This document shows, in pieces, positions 47,130-56,787 of a stretch of 64,000 nucleotides of DNA. This stretch comes from Gammaproteobacteria bacterium. Lineage in GTDB: Bacteria > Pseudomonadota > Gammaproteobacteria > Steroidobacterales > Steroidobacteraceae. The DNA lies in NCBI GenBank assembly GCA_004297335.1, contig SCUD01000175.1, positions 1 through 64,000 on the forward strand, in the 5' to 3' direction. The first letter of the stretch is position 1, and each line of letters begins with the position of its first letter. The notes beneath the pieces were generated by a model. The model was not told the DNA's origin and searched no databases. It saw only the letters and a program-made list of their open reading frames with translations. A program made the translations under genes and the position numbers.

Positions 47130-48221
47130 CTACCGGCCGCTCGCCTCCAGGTAACGGTCGAGGTGCGCGCCCTCGTCACCGCCCGCCAGCGCGATCATCG
47201 TCAGCCTCCGGAAGTAGTGACTGACATCGAGCGCATCCGTCATGCCGATGCCACCATGCAGCTGCAGTGCCTGCTGGCCGACCTGGCGCGCGGCGCGGGC
47301 GATGCAGGCGCGCGCGGCGCTGACATGGCGCCGGCGGCTGGCCGCATCCTCGTCGTCGGCATGCAGGGCCGCGACCAGGGCCATCGAACGCGCCTGCTCG
47401 AGCTCCATCGCCATGTCGGCGACCCGATGACGCAGTGCCTGGAACTGGCCGAGCGCCACGCCGAACTGCTGGCGGGTGCCGAGGTAGGTGATGGTGCGTG
47501 ACAGCAGCGCGTCCATCGCGCCGACCGCCTCGGCGCAGAGCGCGGCACTCGCGCGGTCGTGCAGCCGCTCGAGCAGGGCCGGGCCGGCCTCCGGCGTGCC
47601 GAGCAGCGCCTCCGGTCCAAGCTGCACGCCGTCGCAGTCGAGGTCCGCGGCCGGCAGGCCATCCGGAGTCGTGTAGCGATGCAGCCGCAATCCGGGTGAT
47701 GCGGCGGGGACGAGCAGCAGTGCGGCGGGCGTCGCCGCGGGCCCGGCATCGATGCGTGCCGCGACCACGAACCAGTCCGCCGCGGCCGCATGCAGCACGG
47801 CGTGGGCCTCGCCGCCGAGGCGCCAGTCGCCGGTGATCGCGAGATGGCCCTCCGCGAAGGCGAGCAGGCAGCGGCCCTCGCTCACTGCCGGCAACAGCTC
47901 ACGCTGGACTGACGAGCCGGCCAGATCCAGGGCGCCGGCACCGAGTACGCCGGTCGCGAGCCAGGGCTCGACGACCAGCGCGCCGCCGCAGGCCTCGGCG
48001 ATGATCAGCGCGCCGAGTGCGCCGAAGCCGAAGCCGCCGGCTGCTGGCGGCAGTGCCGCACTGACGAAGCCGAGGTCAGCCATCGACGCCCAGGTCCGGC
48101 GGCAGAAGCCATCCGGCTGCGCCCGGCGCTGCTGCCGCGCCTCGAAGCCATATTCCCTGGACATGAAGCGCCGCACGCTGTCGCGCAGCAGTGCGGCCTC
48201 GGACTCCAGGGATAGTTCCAC
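47130..48221 (-). CDS. Acyl-CoA dehydrogenase family protein (smaller subunit type)
   Basis: The 363-residue protein has the acyl-CoA dehydrogenase fold: a helical N-terminus with FMSREYGFEARQQRRAQPDG, the middle barrel (PAALLLVPAASPGLRLHRYT), and the C-terminal helices with ITYLGTRQQFGVALGQFQAL and ALQLHGGIGMTDALDVSHYF. The catalytic Glu found at the end of many acyl-CoA dehydrogenases is not in a clear position. Together with the upstream 403-residue enzyme it resembles paired subunits of heterotetrameric enzymes used for ring or side-chain acids. The substrate is unknown. It starts 13 bp after the partner gene. Confidence 0.85.
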   Translation of the reverse strand: MELSLESEAALLRDSVRRFMSREYGFEARQQRRAQPDGFCRRTWASMADLGFVSAALPPAAGGFGFGALGALIIAEACGGALVVEPWLATGVLGAGALDLAGSSVQRELLPAVSEGRCLLAFAEGHLAITGDWRLGGEAHAVLHAAAADWFVVAARIDAGPAATPAALLLVPAASPGLRLHRYTTPDGLPAADLDCDGVQLGPEALLGTPEAGPALLERLHDRASAALCAEAVGAMDALLSRTITYLGTRQQFGVALGQFQALRHRVADMAMELEQARSMALVAALHADDEDAASRRRHVSAARACIARAARQVGQQALQLHGGIGMTDALDVSHYFRRLTMIALAGGDEGAHLDRYLEASGR

Positions 48222-48234
48222 GCCGTCCTCCGCT

Positions 48235-49446
48235 TCAACCGAGCAGCAGCCCGGCGATGATGTTGCGCTGGATCTCGTTCGAGCCGCCGAAGATCGACAG
48301 CTTGCGCAGGTTCAGGTAGCGCGCGACCAGCGACGGCGCCAGCGCGCGCAGTCCATCGTCCGCACTGCCGGCGGGGCCGCAGGGCGCGAGCGGCCCCGCG
48401 ACTTCGAGCTGCAGCTCGCTGATCGCCTGCTGGATCTCGGTACCGCGCACCTTCAGCATCGAGACCTCCCAGCCGGGGCCCGCTGCAGGCGGCGCGGACA
48501 GCAGCCGCAAGTTGGTCATGTCGAGCGCCATCAGGTCGACCTCGATCCGTGCCATGCGGTCGCGGAAGCGCGGGTCCTCGGCCAGCGGCCGGCCGCGGCG
48601 CTCGATGCGGCGCGCGAGTTCCCACAGGTAGTCGATCTCGCGCCAGGCAATGCCGATGCCGGCGATACCACTGCGTTCATGACCCAGCAATTGCTTGGCA
48701 CAGGACCAGCCCCGGCCTTCCTCACCGACCCGGTTGGCGACCGGCACCTCGACGTTCTCGAACCAGACTTCATTGACTTCCGGGGTGCCATCCAGCAGCA
48801 CGATCGGCCGCACCGTGATCCCGGGCGAGTGCATGTCGACCAGCAGGAAACTGATGCCCTCCTGCTTGCGCGCCCCGGTGCTGGTGCGCACAAGGCAGAA
48901 CATCCGGTTCGCATGCTGGCCGAGCGTCGTCCAGGTCTTCTGGCCATTGACGAAGTAGACGTCGCCACGGCGCTCGGCGCGGGTCCGCAGCGAGGCGAGA
49001 TCGGAACCGGCACCTGGTTCGGAGTAACCCTGGCACCACCAGTCCTCCGAGGCGAGGATGCGCGGCAGGTAGAACTGCTGCTGGGCCGCGGTGCCGTGGC
49101 GCATCAGGATCGGCGCGAGCAGGTCGCGGCCGAAGGACACGACCAGCGGTGCCGCCGCGGCGTGGTATTCATGGTCGTAGAGATACTGCTGCAGGGGCGT
49201 CCAGCCGGTGCCACCCCACTCGACGGGCCAGGCCGGCGCGAACCAGCCCCGCGCATGCAGGCGCTGTTGCCACGCGACCATTTCCGCGGGCAGGACCCGC
49301 TGGTGATTGCGCACCCGCCAGGCGAGATCCGGTGGAAGCTGTTCGCGGAAGAACGCCCGCACCTGTTCGCGGAAGGCGGATTCAGCAGCCCCCGGCACGA
49401 ATGCGGCCAGGGATGACTGCAGCGCTGCATCGTTCTGCGTTGGCAT
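48235..49446 (-). CDS. Acyl-CoA dehydrogenase family protein (larger subunit type)
   Basis: The 403-residue protein has WWCQGYSEPGAGSDLASLRT, VYFVNGQKTWTTLGQHANRM, AWREIDYLWELARRIERRGR and RKLSIFGGSNEIQRNIIAGL. The last motif has Gly-Gly where classical enzymes carry a catalytic Glu, which is usual for one subunit of heteromeric acyl-CoA dehydrogenases. The companion 363-residue gene follows directly. The pair could act on branched or cyclic acyl-CoA. Its ATG lies 3 bp after the stop of the S9 peptidase gene on the same strand, so read-through from that gene is possible. Confidence 0.87.
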   Translation of the reverse strand: MPTQNDAALQSSLAAFVPGAAESAFREQVRAFFREQLPPDLAWRVRNHQRVLPAEMVAWQQRLHARGWFAPAWPVEWGGTGWTPLQQYLYDHEYHAAAAPLVVSFGRDLLAPILMRHGTAAQQQFYLPRILASEDWWCQGYSEPGAGSDLASLRTRAERRGDVYFVNGQKTWTTLGQHANRMFCLVRTSTGARKQEGISFLLVDMHSPGITVRPIVLLDGTPEVNEVWFENVEVPVANRVGEEGRGWSCAKQLLGHERSGIAGIGIAWREIDYLWELARRIERRGRPLAEDPRFRDRMARIEVDLMALDMTNLRLLSAPPAAGPGWEVSMLKVRGTEIQQAISELQLEVAGPLAPCGPAGSADDGLRALAPSLVARYLNLRKLSIFGGSNEIQRNIIAGLLLG

Positions 49447-49449
49447 GGT

Positions 49450-51498
<2,049 letters not shown>

Positions 51499-51532
51499 GG
51501 GCGGGGACTCCGCAGAAAGTTACCGCCGGATT

Positions 51533-52711
51533 CTAGCAGGACCTCCGCCGTACCAGCCCGAAGACGCTCGAATAGGCGTGCAGGAAGGTCGCGCCCTGCA
51601 CCGGCCCGATTTCGCCGGCACTGAACATGCCGGTGATCGGGATATCGGCGAGCCGTCGCAGCGCCGCGGAGTCGTGGCCGGCCGCGCCAAACAGCTCGCG
51701 GCCGCGGCCGCTGCAGGAGAACAGCAGCGCGGCCTCCGGTGAAGATTGGCCCGGCAGGGCCGCGCCGAGGCGGGCAGTGAGCTCGCGCGCCGCTGCCTCG
51801 GCGTCGCGCAGGTGGAACTGCACGACGGTATTCGGCGCCAGGCGCGCACCGACCCACAGCGTGCCCGTATCCGGATCCAGGCCATGCACGTTGCGGATCA
51901 GGAAGTCGCCGGGACCGACCGTCTGGCGCGGGCCGGGCAGGGCGAGGCCGAGGCAGAGCGACTCGCCGAAGCGGACGCGATCCCGCTCCTCGAGACTGGC
52001 GAACAGCGTGCCGATCACTTCCCGCGGGCGCCGGCCGTCGAGGCCCTGCAGCTGGTTGCCCTCGCAGGCGGTCACGAACAGCGGCTCGCCGACCGCACGG
52101 CAGCCCTGGGCGACGACCGGATCGATCACCAGGTCGCCCGTGAGCGCGAGCAGCAGTGCGCCCGTGTGATGCACATCGCGATCGGCGAACAGCCGGGCCT
52201 CGCCGGGCTCCTGCGTACCGCCAGCCAGGGCGCCGATGACGGTTGCGCCGGGCCAGGCCCGGTCGATGCCGCGCGCGCAGGCCTCGGCATCGATGCTCAA
52301 TGGATCGGCGAGCAGCACGAAACTGGCGGCGCACTCCGGCCCGAAATCCAGCAGGCGCCACCAGGATTCGCGCGATGCGGACAGCGAGGGGATGGCGTCC
52401 TGCTCGAGATGCAGCGCCGTCAACACGGCATCTCCCAGGCACCCGGCGAGCAGCGCGACGCCGCCTTCTTCCTCGTGTTCCTCGCCGCCGCCGATCAGGC
52501 CACCGGCGTGACAGCCCCAGAGCAGGCCGTCCTGCAGCAGCGGTTCGAGCAGGCGTGGCAGGCGATCGAGTTCGGAGCCATACCGGGCCGAGGCGAACGC
52601 GAGCAGGAGGTCGGGCCGCTCCGGGTGCAACGCCGCCCCGATCTGTTCGCTGGCTTCGGCCGCGGCCTCGTCAATTCGCGAGGCGAGGCCGATGGCACTG
52701 GCCCAGCGCAT
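51533..52711 (-). CDS. FIST-domain (FIST-N plus FIST-C) sensor protein
   Basis: FIST domains are predicted small-ligand sensory modules, often next to signal transduction genes. The 392-residue protein has a FIST-N half (PDLLLAFASARYGSELDRLP, LLWGCHAGGLIGGGEEHEEE, VALLAGCLGDAVLTALHLEQ) and a FIST-C half (VIGALAGGTQEPGEARLFAD, VHHTGALLLALTGDLVIDPV, RDRVRFGESLCLGLALPGPR, then AALLFSCSGRGRELFGAAGH and GMFSAGEIGPVQGATFLHAY). It has no kinase or output domain, so it is a stand-alone sensor. It starts 12 bp after the end of the GST gene, on the same strand. The ligand is unknown. Confidence 0.88.
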   Translation of the reverse strand: MRWASAIGLASRIDEAAAEASEQIGAALHPERPDLLLAFASARYGSELDRLPRLLEPLLQDGLLWGCHAGGLIGGGEEHEEEGGVALLAGCLGDAVLTALHLEQDAIPSLSASRESWWRLLDFGPECAASFVLLADPLSIDAEACARGIDRAWPGATVIGALAGGTQEPGEARLFADRDVHHTGALLLALTGDLVIDPVVAQGCRAVGEPLFVTACEGNQLQGLDGRRPREVIGTLFASLEERDRVRFGESLCLGLALPGPRQTVGPGDFLIRNVHGLDPDTGTLWVGARLAPNTVVQFHLRDAEAAARELTARLGAALPGQSSPEAALLFSCSGRGRELFGAAGHDSAALRRLADIPITGMFSAGEIGPVQGATFLHAYSSVFGLVRRRSC

Positions 52712-52723
52712 GCCGGGATCGCC

Positions 52724-53380
52724 TCAGGCGCCGACTTCGTCGGCGGCGACCACCTGACTCTCGGCGGCGGCCGCGCGCAGCCAGTCCTGCAGGTGCGGGT
52801 CGGCGAGCATGGTCGTGCACCAGCCGCGGGCGACCTCACCGAGCGGCAGGTCATAGGTCCGCACGCGCAGCACGACCGGGGCGTACATGGCATCGGCTGT
52901 GCTGAAGCGGCCGAACAGCCACGGTCCCGCCGCGGCGAAATCCCGGCGGCATTCGCTCCAGATGGCATCGATGCGGCGCAGGTCGGCCTCGATGGCCGGG
53001 GTCATCGGTACGCGCCGGCCGACGGCGCGGGTATTCATCGGGCAGGCCGAACGCAGCGCCTGAAAGCCGGCGTGCATCTCCGTCGCGACGGCGCGCGCCC
53101 GGGCGCGGGCGGCGCCGTCCTCGGGCCAGCCGCGGCCGCCGGCAAGCTCCGAGGCGTACTCGCAGATCGCCAGCGATTCCCAGACGCGGAGCGATCCGTG
53201 CAGCAGTACTGGTACGCGCCCCGACGGTGACAGCTTCGGTACCTCGCGCGCGAACTCCGGTGTGTCGAGATCGAAGAGTCGCTCGGCGAACGACAGGCCG
53301 AGATGGCGCAGCAGCAGCCATGGTCGCAGCGACCAGGAACTGTAGTTACGCGTGCCAATGACCAGTGTCAGCTCGTGCAT
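52724..53380 (-). CDS. Glutathione S-transferase
   Basis: The 218-residue protein has the thioredoxin-like N-domain with ELTLVIGTRNYSSWSLRPWL, where the Ser after Tyr-Ser would be catalytic, and LSPSGRVPVLLHGSLRVWES (the cis-Pro and glutathione-binding Glu-Ser). The helical C-domain has GPWLFGRFSTADAMYAPVVL, the typical Asp of the N-capping box. I use the ATG at 53380 (MHELTLVIG), where the family begins, although the frame is open to 53611. A role in stress or detoxification is likely. It is divergent from the PQQ dehydrogenase gene with 145 bp between. Confidence 0.88.
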   Translation of the reverse strand: MHELTLVIGTRNYSSWSLRPWLLLRHLGLSFAERLFDLDTPEFAREVPKLSPSGRVPVLLHGSLRVWESLAICEYASELAGGRGWPEDGAARARARAVATEMHAGFQALRSACPMNTRAVGRRVPMTPAIEADLRRIDAIWSECRRDFAAAGPWLFGRFSTADAMYAPVVLRVRTYDLPLGEVARGWCTTMLADPHLQDWLRAAAAESQVVAADEVGA

Positions 53381-53465
53381 GGACACGAGCGTGCGCGTAT
53401 GGCCGGGCCGGGTCAAGCTGCAGGTTTCGAGGTCCGGTGCCGTGCCAATTTCCTGTCGTTTAAAT

Positions 53466-53499
53466 AGTAATTTACCAATTAATATCGATGTAGTATAAG
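53466..53499 (+). promoter_or_regulatory. Promoter of the PQQ-dehydrogenase gene with shared operator core
   Basis: TTACCA (53472-53477) and TATAAG (53494-53499) are 16 bp apart in an AT-rich stretch. The 10-bp AGTAATTTAC (53466-53475) overlapping the -35 equals the core of the perfect palindrome next to the MarR-type gene at 63139-63153 (CCAGTAAATTACTGG read on the other strand). The rest of the 145-bp gap has no other repeat. Confidence 0.5.
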
Positions 53500-53525
53500 T
53501 TGCAGACAGACCGGGAGCACACAGA

Positions 53526-55394
53526 ATGCCCATATGGCGCATTGTTGCGATGGGCGCGCTTGCCGGGCAGTGGCTGTGCGCCGGCGCAACTCTGGCGAAC
53601 GCAGGCTCCAAGGCCGGCAGCGAGGGTGCGCGCGTCTATGAGCAGCACTGCGCCGGGTGTCATGGCGCCGATGGTCAGTCGAAGTTCGCCCCGCTGCGGG
53701 AAGCACTCGGCTTCTACGAACCCGCGGCGATCCAGCGGTCTCTCGAGAGTGGCACGATGGCTGTCTTCGGTGCCGCGCTGTCCGCGACGGAAAAGGCGGC
53801 CGTAGCTGCGTTCCTGGGCAGCCAGGAGCCGGGCGCCGGCCGGCAGGCTGGCGTGGAGCCGAAGTGCCGCGGGGAGGAGATGCGATTCGACTTCGACCAT
53901 TCGATCCAGGCCGGAGGCTGGGGCTTCGACACGGGCAACACCCGCTTCCTGCCTGCCGGGCAGGCCCGGCTGGCGAACGATGAGATTCCACGGCTGCAGC
54001 TGGCCTGGTCACGGGTCTTCCCCGGATCGATCAACATGCGCTCCCAGCCGGCGATCGCTGGAGGCGCACTGTTCATCGGCAGCCAGCCAGGAACTGTCTA
54101 TGCGCTGGACGCGCGGACCGGGTGTGTACGCTGGACCTTCCAGGCCGATGCCGAGGTGCGCAGCTCGATCAACATCGGTCGCATCACGCCCGCCAATGGA
54201 AAAGAGAGACTTGCCGCGTTCTTTGTCGACGTGCAGCTCAACGTGTATGCGCTCGACGCCGCGAGCGGTGAGCTGATCTGGCGGGAGACTGCTGCGCCGG
54301 ATCCGTTTGCTCACTCGACCGGTTCGCCGGTTCTTTCCCGGGGCAGACTGTACGTCCCGATCAGTGGCCACGAAGTCGTCGCCAAGCCGCGTGGCGACAT
54401 GTCGTGCTGCACGACGCGTGGCGCGGTCGCGGCTTATGACGCCGCCAGCGGCAAGTTGCTGTGGCGCACCAGTACCATCGCCGCCGAGGCCAGGGTGCAG
54501 CGGCGCACGAAGGCGGGGGAGGAGCTGTGGGGGCCGTCCGGAGCAATGGTCTGGTCGCCGCCGACGATCGATCACCGGCGGAATCTCCTGTATGTAGGTA
54601 CGGGCACCAATCATTCCTCGCCGGCCACGGACACCAGCGATGCGATCATCGCGATGGATCTGGATAGCGGCGCGATCCGGTGGGTTCGGCAGGTACTGCG
54701 CGGCGACGCCTGGAATGCAGCCTGCTGGCTCGGCCCTGCCGAGAACTGCCCGCTGGAGAACGGCCCGGACCTGGACTTCGGGGCGCCGCCGATCCTGGCG
54801 CAGCTGCAGGACGGCAGGGACATCATCATTGCCGGACAGAAGTCGGGCAACGTCTACGCACTGGATCCCGATGAGGACGGCAGGATCCTGTGGCAGGCAG
54901 GTGTCGGACGCGGCGGTGCTGCCGGCGGCATTCACTGGGGCATGGCAGTGGATGCCACGAGGGAGCGGGTCTACGTGGCGATATCCGATCGGGATCACCC
55001 GGTGCGCTACGGGCCGGGGCGTCCGGGCCTGTACGCACTGGAGCTCCGAACCGGAGAATCCGTCTGGAGGGCGCCGGCGCAGGATGTCTGTGATGGACGC
55101 CCGGGCTGCGATCCGGGGTTTTCGGCGCCGGTGACGGCGTTGTCGGGCGCGGTTTTCGCCGGCTCACTCGATGGGCATCTGCGGGCCTACGCCGCCGACA
55201 ACGGAGCGGTCGTGTGGGATTTCGATACGGCGCGGGAGTTCAGCGGACTGAACGGGGCCAGCGGCCGCGGTGGTTCCATCGATGCCGTCGGCCCGGTCGT
55301 GGCCGCGGGGATGGTCTACGTGAACTCCGGCTATGCATTGTTCCGGCAGATGCCCGGCAACGTCCTGCTGGCTTTCTCGCCAGCCAGCCCATAG
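53526..55394 (+). CDS. Cytochrome c-PQQ dehydrogenase, polyvinyl-alcohol-dehydrogenase-like
   Basis: Quinohemoproteins of this type oxidise alcohols in the periplasm. The 622-residue protein has a signal peptide (MPIWRIVAMGALAGQWLCAG) and a small cytochrome c domain with CAGCH (42-46) and a possible axial Met near TMAVFG. A PQQ-type eight-bladed propeller follows, with repeats such as GTVYALDARTGCVRWTFQAD, LNVYALDAASGELIWRETAA and GNVYALDPDEDGRILWQAGV. The adjacent-Cys stretch MSCCTTRGAVAAYD resembles that of polyvinyl alcohol dehydrogenase. GGGAG precedes the ATG. Substrate inferred from likeness only; secondary alcohols are the family norm. The next gene starts 26 bp downstream. Confidence 0.85.
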   Translation: MPIWRIVAMGALAGQWLCAGATLANAGSKAGSEGARVYEQHCAGCHGADGQSKFAPLREALGFYEPAAIQRSLESGTMAVFGAALSATEKAAVAAFLGSQEPGAGRQAGVEPKCRGEEMRFDFDHSIQAGGWGFDTGNTRFLPAGQARLANDEIPRLQLAWSRVFPGSINMRSQPAIAGGALFIGSQPGTVYALDARTGCVRWTFQADAEVRSSINIGRITPANGKERLAAFFVDVQLNVYALDAASGELIWRETAAPDPFAHSTGSPVLSRGRLYVPISGHEVVAKPRGDMSCCTTRGAVAAYDAASGKLLWRTSTIAAEARVQRRTKAGEELWGPSGAMVWSPPTIDHRRNLLYVGTGTNHSSPATDTSDAIIAMDLDSGAIRWVRQVLRGDAWNAACWLGPAENCPLENGPDLDFGAPPILAQLQDGRDIIIAGQKSGNVYALDPDEDGRILWQAGVGRGGAAGGIHWGMAVDATRERVYVAISDRDHPVRYGPGRPGLYALELRTGESVWRAPAQDVCDGRPGCDPGFSAPVTALSGAVFAGSLDGHLRAYAADNGAVVWDFDTAREFSGLNGASGRGGSIDAVGPVVAAGMVYVNSGYALFRQMPGNVLLAFSPASP

Positions 55395-55420
55395 CCATCC
55401 AAGCTCCGACGCGCGAGCCA

Positions 55421-56743
55421 ATGCAGGCAACGGATCTGATCGAGAGACTGGTACGGGCGTTCACGGACGATGACGCTTCCGCCTGTCGCGAGGTCATTGC
55501 CGACGGGGCAATCTACCACGGGCCCCCGGCTGAGAACCTGATGTCCGTGTTCTCGCCGGCGGCCGGGAAGGCTGCCTACCTGCAGCGCATCGCCCAGCTG
55601 CGGAGCGTGTTGTCCGACGTCGCTGTGTCAGTGAGTGCGGTGGTCCGGACGGATGACATGATCAGCTGCGTGATCGAGTATCGCGGCACTCATCGGGGAC
55701 GCTACCTGAATGTCAGCCCCACCGGGCGCAATCTGGCGCTGCTGACCAGTAACACCTTCCGCATTCAGGATGAGCGGATCGTCGAAATCTGGCACATCCC
55801 CGATCGCTATTCGCTGCTGGACCAGATGACCGGTGTTCAACTGAGAGATGATCCTCTCGATCTTGCCCCGGCCGAGGTCGTGGCGTCGTTTCCGCCTGGA
55901 AGCTTCCCGGAATGCATCGTCATGGACCGGGATGGCACGATGTATGTGACCCTCATGTTCCAGAACCAGATCGTCAGGCTTCGCCCCGGCGGGGCACCCG
56001 AGCTGTTCCATGAGTTCGACCGGGAACTGATCCAGGGGGACCTGGTTGGCCCATCGTGCATGGTGATCGGGTCCGGGGGCGAGTTGTTCGTCAATGTCGT
56101 GTCAGACAATGGCCAGGCGCAGGGAGTCTGGCAGTTCTCGACCGAGACCGGCCTGGGCCACCGGATCGCCCCGATCCCGGTGCCGGCCTTTCCCAACGGC
56201 CTGGCTGCTGATGACCGGGGCCGGCTCTATGCCGCCGACTCCATACGCGGGTTGATCTGGCTGATCGAGCCACAGCAGCGCAAAGCGACGGTGTGGTCGC
56301 GCGATCCATTGCTTGCGGGCCGCCAGTTCCTCGCCGTGGCGCCGGCGGCCAATGGCATCCAGGTCTGGAACAATTCCGTCTATGTAATCGTCTCGGACAC
56401 GGCCAACCTGGTGCGCGTTCCGATTCTCAGCAATGGCAGTGCCGGTCTTCCCGAGATCTTCGCGGGCGATGTGCCTGGCGACGACTTTGCCGTTGACGCC
56501 AACGGCACCTTCTACGTGACCACGCACCCCTACAATGTCGTCATTCGGATCCATCAGGATGGATCGCGGGCGATCGTGGCCACGGCGGAACAGGGTGTCG
56601 CTGGCTGCACCTACGCCCGCTTCGGCGTTCGCGCGGGTGACGAGCGCAATCTCTACGTGGTCGCCGATGGCGGGCTGCTGCATGCCGGTTCCGGTCATAC
56701 GCCGGCTCCGGCGATCGTGCGGCTTGCAATCCCGGCGTCATAG
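55421..56743 (+). CDS. SnoaL-like domain fused to an NHL/SMP-30-like propeller
   Basis: The 440-residue protein joins two folds. Residues 1-140 look like a SnoaL/ester-cyclase NTF2 cone: MQATDLIERLVRAFTDDDAS, EVIADGAIYHGPPAENLMSV, VVRTDDMISCVIEYRGTHRG and IVEIWHIPDRYSLLDQM. Residues 150-440 look like a six-bladed propeller of the SMP-30/gluconolactonase type: ECIVMDRDGTMYVTLMFQNQ, FPNGLAADDRGRLYAADSIR and DDFAVDANGTFYVTTHPYNV. I start at the ATG at 55421. No signal peptide is visible, so it may be cytosolic, unlike its neighbours. A hydrolytic or lactonase role is possible. Confidence 0.75.
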   Translation: MQATDLIERLVRAFTDDDASACREVIADGAIYHGPPAENLMSVFSPAAGKAAYLQRIAQLRSVLSDVAVSVSAVVRTDDMISCVIEYRGTHRGRYLNVSPTGRNLALLTSNTFRIQDERIVEIWHIPDRYSLLDQMTGVQLRDDPLDLAPAEVVASFPPGSFPECIVMDRDGTMYVTLMFQNQIVRLRPGGAPELFHEFDRELIQGDLVGPSCMVIGSGGELFVNVVSDNGQAQGVWQFSTETGLGHRIAPIPVPAFPNGLAADDRGRLYAADSIRGLIWLIEPQQRKATVWSRDPLLAGRQFLAVAPAANGIQVWNNSVYVIVSDTANLVRVPILSNGSAGLPEIFAGDVPGDDFAVDANGTFYVTTHPYNVVIRIHQDGSRAIVATAEQGVAGCTYARFGVRAGDERNLYVVADGGLLHAGSGHTPAPAIVRLAIPAS

Positions 56744-56787
56744 ATTCAGGGCCGGCGGTCCAGGCGGCGGAATATCAGCCCCGGCGG

